Source: Ignavibacteria bacterium (GTDB lineage: Bacteria > Bacteroidota > Ignavibacteria > Tepidaquicellales > OLB5). From it: a DNA stretch of 61,846 nt. Of this stretch, positions 42,211 through 50,117 are shown piece after piece. The first letter of the stretch is position 1, and each line of letters opens with the position of its first letter. The position numbers and the translations under genes were made by a program. The notes beneath the pieces were generated by a model. The model did not search any database. It saw only the letters and a list, made by a program, of their open reading frames with translations, and had not been told where the DNA came from. The stretch lies in NCBI GenBank assembly GCA_030835025.1, contig JAUQWS010000109.1, forward strand, positions 1 to 61,846. Reading direction: 5' to 3'.

Positions 42211-42630
42211 TTGCGGACCAAGAAAGTAAAACCCCCGCCGAAAAAATACGAGTACAGACTGAACATTTCAAAGGAGTATGACGAGATTTCGAAAAGAGAT
42301 TATATTTCCTTCCGTTTTCAGACCACTAAAGTATTTCTTACTTTCAATTATATACTCAAGATCGAAAGTAAAGTAGAAGACAAGAATATTGTATTTAATC
42401 TGCTCGGGTTCACTGCTCCGATCGGCGAACTTTCAAATTATGGGACTGCAGGTTTTGAATACAGGTTTTATGACTACAGATACATGGAATATAATGTTGT
42501 AATTGACAAAAAAGATTCAGATAAAAGTAGATTCAAGCTTGCATTACAGAAACTGAAATCCAAACCCATAAAACTCTCCGGCATACCAAGAAAAAGCTTT
42601 ATAGAAATTAAGACTGATAATGATACCTAA
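42211..42630 (+). CDS. Conserved-looking protein of unknown function
   Basis: A 139-residue basic protein between hisS and lgt. It starts with TTG at 42211, immediately after the hisS stop, so the two are co-translated, and its last 11 nt overlap the lgt start (42620). The sequence is beta-rich (FRFQTTKVFLTFNYIL, AGFEYRFYDYRYME) with an N-terminus rich in Lys and Pro. There is no signal peptide or membrane segment. No family is recognised. The tight coupling suggests it is a real gene. Confidence 0.6.
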   Translation: MRTKKVKPPPKKYEYRLNISKEYDEISKRDYISFRFQTTKVFLTFNYILKIESKVEDKNIVFNLLGFTAPIGELSNYGTAGFEYRFYDYRYMEYNVVIDKKDSDKSRFKLALQKLKSKPIKLSGIPRKSFIEIKTDNDT

Positions 42631-43486
42631 ATTGTTTCAGCTTGGCCCGATTCCTGTTTACAGCTACGGGCTTATGCTCGGCATTTGCTTTATTGTTGCA
42701 AGCTGGCTGCTGAATAAGGAATTCAAGCGAAGAAAACTGGATGAAAATGCGGCAATAAATGTCACGTTCATTGCCCTCATTGGGGGAGTAATTGGCTCGA
42801 AACTGCTTTATGTTATCGAAGAGTGGAAATCAATCACTTCAATGCCGCTCACAAAGGTATTTTCAACAGACGGGCTCTTTTCACCTGCAGGTTTAACGTT
42901 CTATGGCGGACTTATACTGGCAACTGGACTGATATATTTCTACACACGCTCTAAGAAGATTCCTTTTTTGAGAGTATGTGATTCTGCGGCACCTTCGCTT
43001 GCCATAGGTTACGGTATTGCAAGGATCGGCTGTCATCTTTCAGGTGATGGCGATTACGGACTGCCCGTTTCGGAGTTTATGTCATGGGTTCCCTGGGGAA
43101 CGAATTATTCATACGGTACTTTGCCTCCATCAATTGCCTTCCGGGGTACGGAATTAGCTCAGAAATTCGGGGGAGTTGTACCTGATGCAACACTTTGCCA
43201 TCCGACACCGATGTATGAACTGGTTTTTGCTGTTATCATTTTTTCGGTACTTTGGGCAAAAAGAAAAGTATTTAAGGTCGATGGCAAGCTTTTTGGTCTA
43301 TATCTTATTCTCTCCGGTGCAGCAAGATTGCTTGTTGAGTTTATCAGACTAAATCCAAGACTCATATTTGGACTCTCTGAAGCGCAGATAATTTCAGTGG
43401 TATTAATTATACTTGGCATATATTTGTATGTCAAGATACCGGTCTCGAAAGCTGAACAGAAAAGCCAAAACACTAAGAAGAAATAG
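42620..43486 (+). CDS. lgt: Prolipoprotein diacylglyceryl transferase
   Basis: Transfers diacylglycerol from phosphatidylglycerol to the lipobox Cys of prolipoproteins at the inner membrane. The 288-residue protein has seven membrane segments (about 15-33, 50-75, 90-110, 120-138, 195-212, 222-240, 250-268). The signature GYGIARIGCHLSGDGDYG, the HPTPMYEL motif and RLLVEFIRLNPRL with the conserved Arg are present. It overlaps the upstream unknown gene by 11 nt, and its stop overlaps the capA-like lipoprotein start, so an Lgt substrate is encoded next in the operon. Confidence 0.94.
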   Translation: MIPKLFQLGPIPVYSYGLMLGICFIVASWLLNKEFKRRKLDENAAINVTFIALIGGVIGSKLLYVIEEWKSITSMPLTKVFSTDGLFSPAGLTFYGGLILATGLIYFYTRSKKIPFLRVCDSAAPSLAIGYGIARIGCHLSGDGDYGLPVSEFMSWVPWGTNYSYGTLPPSIAFRGTELAQKFGGVVPDATLCHPTPMYELVFAVIIFSVLWAKRKVFKVDGKLFGLYLILSGAARLLVEFIRLNPRLIFGLSEAQIISVVLIILGIYLYVKIPVSKAEQKSQNTKKK

Positions 43487-44604
43487 TGTATTACCTAAGA
43501 AGTTTAATTTGGTTTCTTCTGCTGGGGATTATAATTCTTTCCTGCACTAAGGATAATAGCAGTAAAAAGAATGTTCAAAAACAAAATGAAGTTTCCCTTA
43601 ATGATAAATCAAATAAAAAAGATCCGGATTCACTGATTGCCATAATCATGGTCGGTGATATCATGATGGGGACAAACTATCCCTCCGATTACAGCCTGCC
43701 GCCGGATGACGGCAAGGAACTCTTCAGTGAAGCAAAGGAATTTCTCGAGTTATCTGATGTAACCATCGGAAATCTAGAAGGTACTTTATTGAACAAAGGT
43801 GGTACACCAAAGGAATGCCTTAACCCGGAGAATTGTGTTTCGTTCAGAATGCCGGAACATTATGCGTCGTATCTAAAAGATGCAGGATTCGATATTATGA
43901 GCTCAGCAAATAATCATAGCGGCGATTTTGGTGAAAAGGGAAGAAGCTCAACTGTAAAGACACTTGACGAATACGGGATTAAACATGCAGGTTATGAATT
44001 TGATAAGACTGCAATTTTCGAAAAGGACGGAATCAAGTTTGGGTTTACAGCTTTTGCGCCCAATAACGGAACACAAAACCTGCTGAATCTGAAAGATGCT
44101 GTAAAAACAGTTAAGGATCTCAGGACTAAATGTGAGATATTGATAGTCTCATTTCATGGCGGAGCGGAAGGATCGGGAGCGACAACAGTTGGCAGAAACA
44201 GAGAGTATTATCTTGGTGAAGATAGAGGTAACATCTACGATTTTTCACATGCTATGATCGAAGCCGGAGCTGATATTGTGTTCGGGCACGGTCCGCACGT
44301 ACCCAGAGGGATTGAACTTTATAAGGACCGAATCATTGCATACAGCCTGGGAAATTTCTGCACGTATGGCAAGTTTGGATTATCGGGCAACCTGGGACTC
44401 GCGCCAATTCTGAAGGTTTATATCAGAAAAAACGGAGAGTTTGAAAAAGGAAGGATATTCCCTTTTAAACAGGTAAGGAAGGGATTCCCTGTTTTTGATG
44501 AAGAATACAGAGTTGTGGAACTCATGAAACACCTTTCAGCAAAGGACTTTCCTGAAACTCAAATTGAAATCGAGGACGATGGCAAAATCGTAAGAAAACA
44601 GTGA
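43486..44604 (+). CDS. CapA/PgsA-family metallophosphatase-like lipoprotein
   Basis: CapA-type proteins belong to the calcineurin-like metallophosphatase superfamily and take part in poly-gamma-glutamate capsule synthesis or other wall functions. The 372-residue protein is a lipoprotein: hydrophobic stretch and lipobox IILSC at about residues 16-20, then a charged linker. The fold motifs MVGDIMMGTN, IGNLEGTLLNKGG, SSANNHSGDFGEKG, SFHGGAEG, FGHGPHVPRG and AYSLGNFCTYG are visible. A GTG start (43486) overlaps the lgt stop. No other capsule gene is nearby, so the capsule role is uncertain. Confidence 0.9.
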   Translation: MYYLRSLIWFLLLGIIILSCTKDNSSKKNVQKQNEVSLNDKSNKKDPDSLIAIIMVGDIMMGTNYPSDYSLPPDDGKELFSEAKEFLELSDVTIGNLEGTLLNKGGTPKECLNPENCVSFRMPEHYASYLKDAGFDIMSSANNHSGDFGEKGRSSTVKTLDEYGIKHAGYEFDKTAIFEKDGIKFGFTAFAPNNGTQNLLNLKDAVKTVKDLRTKCEILIVSFHGGAEGSGATTVGRNREYYLGEDRGNIYDFSHAMIEAGADIVFGHGPHVPRGIELYKDRIIAYSLGNFCTYGKFGLSGNLGLAPILKVYIRKNGEFEKGRIFPFKQVRKGFPVFDEEYRVVELMKHLSAKDFPETQIEIEDDGKIVRKQ

Positions 44605-44646
44605 CAGTATTGCATTTTGCTGCAAAGTTGAAGAATTTTCTCATCC

Positions 44647-44677
44647 TTGAAAGTTTTTGATTTTTTGGCTATTTTGC
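44647..44677 (+). promoter_or_regulatory. Promoter of rpmH-rnpA-yidD-yidC
   Basis: TTG at 44647-44649, exactly 20 nt, then TATTTTGC at 44670-44677, seven of eight consensus bases. It lies between capA and rpmH, 37 nt before the rpmH start. Confidence 0.45.
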
Positions 44678-44714
44678 AGGCTAATTTAATGGAATATATT
44701 AAACAGGAGTATAA

Positions 44715-44873
44715 GTGAAACGTACATTTCAGCCAAGCAACCGTAAACGGAAGAATAAACACGGTTTTAGGGAAAGAATGGCAACAAAGAACGGCAGAAG
44801 AGTAATTGCCAGCCGCAGGGCTAAGGGCAGAAAAAAACTCACAGTCAGCGATGAGACGAAGTTTACCAGGTAA
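44715..44873 (+). CDS. rpmH: 50S ribosomal protein L34
   Basis: A 52-residue protein of the large subunit, too short for most ORF lists. GTG at 44715 is preceded by AGGAG at 44705-44709, and the protein begins [20 protein letters not shown], continuing [20 protein letters not shown], the family hallmark. The C-terminus has a short extension. It is followed 9 nt later by rnpA. It lies in the canonical rpmH-rnpA-yidD-yidC block, but dnaA, often upstream, is absent from this window. Confidence 0.97.
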   Translation: MKRTFQPSNRKRKNKHGFRERMATKNGRRVIASRRAKGRKKLTVSDETKFTR

Positions 44874-44882
44874 ATCCCGCAA

Positions 44883-45316
44883 GTGGTGAATAAACGATTT
44901 ACATTGAGACGCGAAGAAATACTGAGGGGATTCGGACTTTTTGAAAGTATCCTTTCAGATTCAAAAAGAATTGATTGCAGAAATTTGACGGCTTTTTTGA
45001 GTTATTCAGATCTGGAAACCGACTTTCCTGTTAAGGTCGGTTTTTTGTTGTCAAAAAAAAAATCAAAAAAGCTCACGATCGCAATCGCCTGAGAAGGTTA
45101 TTGCGAGAAGCTTACAGGCTGAACAAGTTAGAATTGCTTGATGAAGTAGAGTCAGGAAGTGTTAAGTTAAGAATATTGTTATCCCTTTCTAATAAAGCTT
45201 ACGCTGAATATGACAAGATTGAATTTGCTGAAGTATCCCGTGATATGATTGAGATCCTCCAAGTAATAAAGAATGAATATTCAAAAACCGGAAAGGTCAT
45301 TTCCGGAAATAAATAA
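44883..45316 (+). CDS. rnpA: Ribonuclease P protein component, split by a -1 frameshift
   Basis: RnpA assists the catalytic RNA of RNase P in tRNA 5' maturation. The N-terminal part reads in one frame from GTG 44883 (alternative GTG 44886) to [13 protein letters not shown] and would stop at 45090-45092. The essential signature [16 protein letters not shown] is in the -1 frame, ending at 45316. Joining the frames at TCA AAA AAG (45063-45071) gives about 144 residues of intact RnpA. The upstream A run (45053-45062) has ten As; one extra A would also restore the frame, so assembly or sequencing error is possible. The position between rpmH and yidD leaves no doubt of the identity. Confidence 0.9.
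45065..45106 (+). other. Candidate -1 frameshift signal in rnpA
   Basis: A AAA AAG at 45065-45071 is the dnaX-type slippery heptamer and is in the right zero frame. Seven nt further, TCGCAAT (45079-45085) pairs perfectly with ATTGCGA (45100-45106), a 7-bp hairpin with a 14-nt loop at the usual stimulator distance. The run of ten As at 45053-45062 could also permit polymerase slippage. Confidence 0.4.
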
Positions 45317-45540
45317 TGAAATATCTTAACCCTAAATACTTACTCATTATCCTGATAAAGATATACAAGTATGCAATTTCACCTCTTTTCCCGCCATCCT
45401 GCCGGCACTATCCAACATGCTCGCAATATGCAATTGAGGCTCTTGAAAGGCATGGATTTTTCAAGGGAGGTTATCTTGGGGCAGTAAGGATCCTCAAATG
45501 CAATCCGTTCTTTAAAGGCGGGTACGACCCCGTTCCGTAA
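45316..45540 (+). CDS. yidD: Membrane protein insertion efficiency factor YidD
   Basis: A 74-residue amphipathic protein that helps insertion of inner-membrane proteins. The motifs [44 protein letters not shown] and [13 protein letters not shown] are those of YidD. Its ATG overlaps the rnpA stop by one base (TAATG). yidC follows after 36 nt. The tight coupling to the frame-2 end of rnpA means that yidD translation would be linked to ribosomes that have shifted frame; this is inference. Confidence 0.95.
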   Translation: MKYLNPKYLLIILIKIYKYAISPLFPPSCRHYPTCSQYAIEALERHGFFKGGYLGAVRILKCNPFFKGGYDPVP

Positions 45541-45576
45541 AAAACAATTTTATTAAGATCCGAAAAACAATTTTAA

Positions 45577-47388
45577 ATGGATAGAAATTCGATAATAGGT
45601 TTTGTTTTAATAGGTGTAATCCTGATAGTATGGCTGTATTTCCAAAATCAGAATTCTCAGCAAAAACAGCTGGAAGAACAAAAGAAGAAACAGACCGAAC
45701 AGCAGATACAGGTTCCGGATACAACTAAAAAGAACATTCCGCCAGTAGACACGGTAAAAAAGTCAGTACAAGCTGATACAGTTACCAAAAATGCAGTTGT
45801 ATCTGAAAAGTACGGTTCGCTTTTTGGCAGATTTGAAAAAGGTGAAGATAAAGTTATTATTATCGAAACTGACAAGTACCATGCGGAATTCTCTACCAAA
45901 GGCGGAGCACTGATCAAATATGAAGTTAAGGGATTCAAAACATGGGATGGATACCCGGTCCAGTTGTTAAAACTCGAGAAAGGCGGACAGCTTAACCTTA
46001 TTTTTACTTCGACTGAAGGTAAATTAATAAACACAAAAGAACTTTATTTTAACACCGATTATAAACCCTGGGAAAGAGTCGATTTGACCCGCGGTGCAAG
46101 AGAATTCAAGTTGGTTTACGAAATGCCAATTGATTCCGGCGGCGCAAGAATTGTGAAGACATTTACATTCACAAATGACTCCTACATGTTTGGGGCTGAA
46201 GTTGACCTTCAGAATTCTTCAAAATACGTTTCAAACTTTGAATACCAATTTGCTTTCGAGAATTCACTTAAGCTCACGGAATACCGCAGCGACGGTGAAG
46301 GCAGTCATGCAGATGCATTTGCCGAAATGGGTGATGAGCTGGAAGTACTGAACGTTACTGACAAGGATGAACCTATCAAATCAGATCTTAACGGTACTAC
46401 GAACTGGGTGAGTTCCAGGATTAAGTATTTTACAGTGTTTCTAATTCCTGAGGGAAAGAAGGGCGACGGCTCGTATATCACCGGAACATATTATGAATTA
46501 CCGCAAAAAGGATTTGAGAAGGATTATTCAATTGCGGTTAAAATGTCTATCAAAAATGAAAATGCCGCAAAAAGCAAGTTCAATATATACTTAGGTCCGG
46601 TTGATTACGAGATATTGAAAAGCTACGATATGAACCTCCAGTCAACAATGAGGTTTTCTCTTGATTTTCTTGTCAGACCTATTGCACAATATGCAATATT
46701 ACCGTTTTTTCTTTTCATCCATAAATTCATTTCAAACTGGGGAATTGTTATCATAATATTCTCAATTGTGATGAAGATCGTTTTAACGCCTTTTACGCGT
46801 TACCAAATGAAATCCATGAAAAAAATGGGTGAATTGCAGCCGAAGATGAATGCGCTTAGGGAAAAGTATAAAGATGAGCCGCAGAAACAACAACAGATGC
46901 TTATGAAGCTGTACAAGGAGGAGAAGATCAATCCTGCAGGCGGCTGTTTGCCTATGCTGCTTCAATTACCGATACTGTACGCACTCTTTGGAGTATTCAG
47001 TTCAACTATTGAGCTAAGGCAGGCTTATTTCGGTTTATGGATACACGATTTGGCTGTTCCCGACGTAATTGTGCAACTGCCGTTCCAGATCCCTTTGTTC
47101 GGGATTGATTATCTTTCGGGTTTGGCTTTATTAATGGGAGTAACGATGTTCATTCAGCAGAAAATGACAGTCAAAGACCCCAAGCAAATGGCTATGGTTT
47201 ATATAATGCCGATCATGCTGACTTTTCTTTTCACTACATTGCCGGCCGGACTTAACCTGTATTATTTTATGTTTAACCTGTTTTCAATAATAGAGCAGTA
47301 CTTTGTTACAAAAAAGGGTAAGAAACTGGGTGAAGAAGAAGCAGTTATTGAACAGCAGAAACAATTGAAATACAAAGGCAAGAAATAG
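45577..47388 (+). CDS. yidC: Membrane protein insertase YidC
   Basis: Insertase and foldase for inner-membrane proteins, working alone or with SecYEG. The 603-residue protein begins MDRNSIIGFVLIGVILIVWLY (first helix), followed by a Gln/Lys-rich linker and a large periplasmic P1 domain (about 75-350). The conserved core (about 365-585) has LTPFTRYQMKSMKKMGELQPKM, CLPMLLQLPILYALFGVF and a last membrane segment FSIIEQYFVTKKG. The basic C-terminal tail KGKKLGEEE to KYKGKK probably contacts ribosomes. It ends at a bidirectional terminator. Confidence 0.96.
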   Translation: MDRNSIIGFVLIGVILIVWLYFQNQNSQQKQLEEQKKKQTEQQIQVPDTTKKNIPPVDTVKKSVQADTVTKNAVVSEKYGSLFGRFEKGEDKVIIIETDKYHAEFSTKGGALIKYEVKGFKTWDGYPVQLLKLEKGGQLNLIFTSTEGKLINTKELYFNTDYKPWERVDLTRGAREFKLVYEMPIDSGGARIVKTFTFTNDSYMFGAEVDLQNSSKYVSNFEYQFAFENSLKLTEYRSDGEGSHADAFAEMGDELEVLNVTDKDEPIKSDLNGTTNWVSSRIKYFTVFLIPEGKKGDGSYITGTYYELPQKGFEKDYSIAVKMSIKNENAAKSKFNIYLGPVDYEILKSYDMNLQSTMRFSLDFLVRPIAQYAILPFFLFIHKFISNWGIVIIIFSIVMKIVLTPFTRYQMKSMKKMGELQPKMNALREKYKDEPQKQQQMLMKLYKEEKINPAGGCLPMLLQLPILYALFGVFSSTIELRQAYFGLWIHDLAVPDVIVQLPFQIPLFGIDYLSGLALLMGVTMFIQQKMTVKDPKQMAMVYIMPIMLTFLFTTLPAGLNLYYFMFNLFSIIEQYFVTKKGKKLGEEEAVIEQQKQLKYKGKK

Positions 47389-47420
47389 ATTAATTCGTGA
47401 AAAATTACTTCTTAAAGATA

Positions 47421-47451
47421 AAAAAAGGGCTCCTAAGTGAGCCCTTTTTTT
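47421..47451. terminator. Bidirectional terminator between yidC and the DinB-family gene
   Basis: GGGCTC (47427-47432) with GAGCCC (47439-47444), loop CTAAGT, flanked by six As on the left and a T tract on the right. Active for yidC on the plus strand and for the convergent 47468-47989 gene on the minus strand. Confidence 0.9.
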
Positions 47452-47467
47452 ATTCCCTTCTTAATTA

Positions 47468-47989
47468 TTACTTTGTAAGGATCGGAAGGTATTCAACCCA
47501 TGGCCCTGTTTCAACTTTGTACTGTTTAGCCATTACTCTTGATATTTGTGCGATGTGACTCAAGTCATGAACAACACTTGTTGAAAGAAGCTCTCTTATT
47601 GTGACATCACCAAATGAGGGGTGAATTCCTTTGAATCCGAGCATATCACAAGTCAATTCAAGACCCTTAAGAACAGCAATGTTTTTCTCCCGAAGAGTTC
47701 TGAACTCCAAAAGCAGGTCATTAATTGATTTACCTTTACTCTCAGAAAGTTGCGCAAATCTGTCAAACGGTTTGAAATGTTTATCTTCCTCGAAAAGGAT
47801 AATTTTCAGTCTAACCATCCAGTCAGTTTTTTCGCAATGCACCAAGTGGCCAACAATATCAAACGGGTTCCAGGTATCAAGACCTTCGTTTGAATATAGC
47901 CATTCATCGCTTAAATTGCGGAGAAGTGATTCCAAAACTGAAGGTGTATTGGTCAGAATTCCAATTGATTCAGACAGATCAAAATTCAT
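47468..47989 (-). CDS. DinB-family protein
   Basis: A 173-residue member of the DinB superfamily. Marks: the WNPFDIVGHLVHCEKTDWMVR helix with the first metal His, the DRFAQLSESKGKSINDLL stretch, and the final SVVHDLSHIAQISRVMA with the paired histidines in HDLSHIAQ. The late GPWVEYLPIL tail is common in this subgroup. It is the third DinB-family gene here. It is convergent with yidC and shares a bidirectional terminator with it. Substrate unknown. Confidence 0.88.
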   Translation of the reverse strand: MNFDLSESIGILTNTPSVLESLLRNLSDEWLYSNEGLDTWNPFDIVGHLVHCEKTDWMVRLKIILFEEDKHFKPFDRFAQLSESKGKSINDLLLEFRTLREKNIAVLKGLELTCDMLGFKGIHPSFGDVTIRELLSTSVVHDLSHIAQISRVMAKQYKVETGPWVEYLPILTK

Positions 47990-48043
47990 AAATTAAATAT
48001 AAAGTGTTTTGAGGGCAAAAGAAGTAATTCTTTATAGTGATAC

Positions 48044-48416
48044 TGGTGGAGATGCGGGGAGTCGAACCCCGGTCCGAAAACAAGACCATCAAGACGCCTA
48101 CATTCATAGTCTGCGTTTAGGATTCGGTTACATGCAGCGTCGCAAACTTAGCGGCATATGACCTACACTTGATGTTTTCTCACCGTTTGGCTCAAGTAAA
48201 CCTTGCGGCCAGCCCACAATATTGGCGTTTGTTACCTTCCATGTGAGCGGTGGAGGCGATAACAAACGAGCGGCTTATTTATTAAGCAGCTAAAGCGTAA
48301 TTATAGTTGTCGTTTATTTTGACTTTCAGCCTTTTTAACGTGCTTGCTGAGAACACGGAATGCAATCCTGAACATCTGTATTTCCGTCGAAACCATGTTC
48401 ATCCCCATTAAAAGAA
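48044..48416 (-). ncRNA. ssrA: Transfer-messenger RNA
   Basis: Rescues stalled ribosomes by tagging the nascent chain. On the minus strand the RNA begins GGGGATGAACATGGTTTC (5' end 48416) and ends with TTCGACTCCCCGCATCTCCACCA (CCA at 48046-48044), so the acceptor stem GGGGATG/CATCTCC forms with one G-T pair. The tag frame follows AGTC (48324-48321): resume codon AAA at 48320-48318, then KINDNYNYALAA and TAA TAA. With the charged Ala the tag is AKINDNYNYALAA, ending in the ALAA degron. Length about 373 nt including CCA. A perfect promoter lies upstream. Confidence 0.96.
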
Positions 48417-48428
48417 CAATATGCTTTG

Positions 48429-48459
48429 CAAAGTTATAACAAATAAGGGCAGTAAACAA
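48429..48459 (-). promoter_or_regulatory. Promoter of tmRNA
   Basis: On the minus strand: TTG (complement of 48457-48459), exactly 20 nt, then TAACTTTG (complement of 48429-48436), 12 nt before the mature 5' end. Confidence 0.6.
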
Positions 48460-48464
48460 TTCCA

Positions 48465-48938
48465 TTATGCTTTCAAATCCAGCTCCATATAAAGCGTATG
48501 CGGGGTCGGATTATCGTAATAAGCTTCAATTTCCTTAAATCCATGATCATAATAGATTTTGATAGCGCTCCCCATTCTTTCCCTGATCGTATCCAGTCTC
48601 ATTTTGTCGTATCCAATGGACTTTGCTTCTTCAATTATTCGCTCCACTAGTGCTTTGCCAATTCCTTTCCCGCGAGATTCTGTCCTTACATAAAGCCTCT
48701 TCATCTCACAAATACCGTCTGAGAATTTTCTGAGACCGATACAACCCGCATTTTCGCCATCAACTGTGACAAGATACAGCCTGCCTTCAGGAGGTGAGTA
48801 TTTGCCGGGAAGTGTTGCCAGCTCTTTGTCAAATCCCTGGAAACACAGTGGTAAGCTAAGCCATTCTGCGTATTCCAAAAATAATGTCTGAATGGATTTT
48901 ATATCATCTTTTGAAGTGACTTCTTTGATCTCGTACAA
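48465..48938 (-). CDS. GNAT-family N-acetyltransferase
   Basis: A 157-residue acetyl-CoA-dependent acyltransferase. The core GNAT motif A appears as MKRLYVRTESRGKGIGKALVERIIEEAKSIGY, with the R-G-K-G-I-G pyrophosphate loop; IKIYYDHGFKEIEAYYDNPTPHTLYMELDL is the final strand-helix. The substrate is unknown, although such short members act on small amines, amino acids or protein N-termini. It is in the same direction as tmRNA and ends 6 nt before the tmRNA promoter. It diverges from queD. Confidence 0.9.
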   Translation of the reverse strand: MYEIKEVTSKDDIKSIQTLFLEYAEWLSLPLCFQGFDKELATLPGKYSPPEGRLYLVTVDGENAGCIGLRKFSDGICEMKRLYVRTESRGKGIGKALVERIIEEAKSIGYDKMRLDTIRERMGSAIKIYYDHGFKEIEAYYDNPTPHTLYMELDLKA

Positions 48939-48986
48939 TTATTAATCCTTTAAATTACCCGTAAATTTACTTAACTTTGTTGAAAT

Positions 48987-49424
48987 ATGAAAATATCAAA
49001 GGAATACCGCTGGGAAATGGGTCACCGTCTGCCTTTCCATAAAGGACTCTGTAAAAACATTCACGGCCATTCATATAAAATGTCTGTCGAGATCACAGGT
49101 TCTGTTAACAAAAACGGGATGATTATTGATTTTTTTGATTTGAATAAAATTATCAAACCCATAATCAGCAAATATGACCATGCATTTCTATGCTGGGAAG
49201 GTGACAAGAAGGTAAGAGAATTCCTTAAACGAAATAAGCTCAAGAGTGTAATTGTCAAGTATCAGTCGACTGTCGAGAATATATGCTCGGATTTCCTTGA
49301 AAAAATTGGCACTAAGCTCCTAAAATCTAAAGGACATGGATTTGAAGAACTAACAATAAAGATATATGAGAGTCCGAATTCATATGCAGAAAAGTCCAGA
49401 ATTCTACATGGAGAAATTTTATAA
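48987..49424 (+). CDS. queD: 6-carboxytetrahydropterin synthase
   Basis: Converts dihydroneopterin triphosphate to 6-carboxy-5,6,7,8-tetrahydropterin, the first committed step to preQ0. The 145-residue QueD/PTPS-fold protein has the zinc ligands H13 and the pair in NIHGHSY, the catalytic Cys in GLCKNIHGH, DFFDLNKIIKPII and YDHAFLCWEGD, and the Glu in IKIYESPNSYAE. TAACTTTG at 48972-48979 may be its -7 element, so the message would be nearly leaderless. It is first in queD-queE-queC. GTP cyclohydrolase is not encoded here. Confidence 0.93.
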   Translation: MKISKEYRWEMGHRLPFHKGLCKNIHGHSYKMSVEITGSVNKNGMIIDFFDLNKIIKPIISKYDHAFLCWEGDKKVREFLKRNKLKSVIVKYQSTVENICSDFLEKIGTKLLKSKGHGFEELTIKIYESPNSYAEKSRILHGEIL

Positions 49425-49444
49425 TTCCCGCCAACGAGTTTTCT

Positions 49445-50086
49445 GTGCTTAAGGTCAACGAAATATTTTATTCAATACAGGGTGAATCGACCCATGCAGG
49501 ATTGCCATGTGTATTTGTAAGGCTTACTTACTGCAATTTGCGGTGTGTGTATTGCGATACTGAGTACGCGTTTTACGAAGGTAAGGATATGGAAATTGAA
49601 GAAATTATCAGTGAAGTGGGCAAATTTGACTGTAAGCTTGTTGAAATAACAGGCGGAGAACCATTGATGCAGGAAGAAGTTCATACTTTAATGAAGAGTC
49701 TTTGTGATATGGGTTATGAATTGATGATTGAAACCGGGGGCTCTTTACCCATACAAAATATTGATAAACGCGTGAAAGTAATAATGGATATTAAGACGCC
49801 GTTCAGCAAAATGGAAAAAAAGAACCGGTACGAAAATTTTGAGCACCTTAAAACAACGGATGAAGTGAAGTTCGTAATTGGCTCAAGAGAAGATTATGAC
49901 TGGTCAAAGAAAATCATAGAGAAGTATGAATTGACAAAGAAGGTCAAACAAGTTCTTTTTTCACCTGTATTTGATCAGATTGAGAACATTCAGCTCGCAG
50001 AATGGATACTTGAAGACAGGCTTAATGTCAGGTTTCAGCTTCAGATGCATAAGTATATTTGGCATCCTGAAACCCGCGGAGTGTGA
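49445..50086 (+). CDS. queE: 7-carboxy-7-deazaguanine synthase
   Basis: Radical-SAM ring contraction of carboxytetrahydropterin to 7-carboxy-7-deazaguanine. The 213-residue protein starts with GTG at 49445 and reads [24 protein letters not shown]; the cluster motif [11 protein letters not shown] holds the three cysteines that bind [4Fe-4S] in a C-x3-C-x2-C pattern. [12 protein letters not shown] and MIETGG contain SAM-binding residues. The DIKTPFSKM strand matches QueE. It is 20 nt behind queD and 31 nt before queC, so the three-step route to preQ0 is one operon. Confidence 0.93.
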   Translation: MLKVNEIFYSIQGESTHAGLPCVFVRLTYCNLRCVYCDTEYAFYEGKDMEIEEIISEVGKFDCKLVEITGGEPLMQEEVHTLMKSLCDMGYELMIETGGSLPIQNIDKRVKVIMDIKTPFSKMEKKNRYENFEHLKTTDEVKFVIGSREDYDWSKKIIEKYELTKKVKQVLFSPVFDQIENIQLAEWILEDRLNVRFQLQMHKYIWHPETRGV

Positions 50087-50117
50087 TTCTTTCAAAAAAG
50101 CAAATGCTAACATTCAT

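Noticed and set aside
44605-44714. Replication origin near rpmH
   Set aside because: No TTATCCACA-like DnaA boxes or AT-rich unwinding cluster were seen; the gap is explained by a promoter.
48001-48043. Separate tRNA gene at the tmRNA 3' end
   Set aside because: The TTCGACTCCCCGC-containing arm belongs to the tRNA-like domain of tmRNA, whose 5' half and tag are at 48282-48416.
49971-50117. Longer start for queC inside queE
   Set aside because: The extra residues are the queE C-terminus in another frame; the TTG at 50118 matches the family start.
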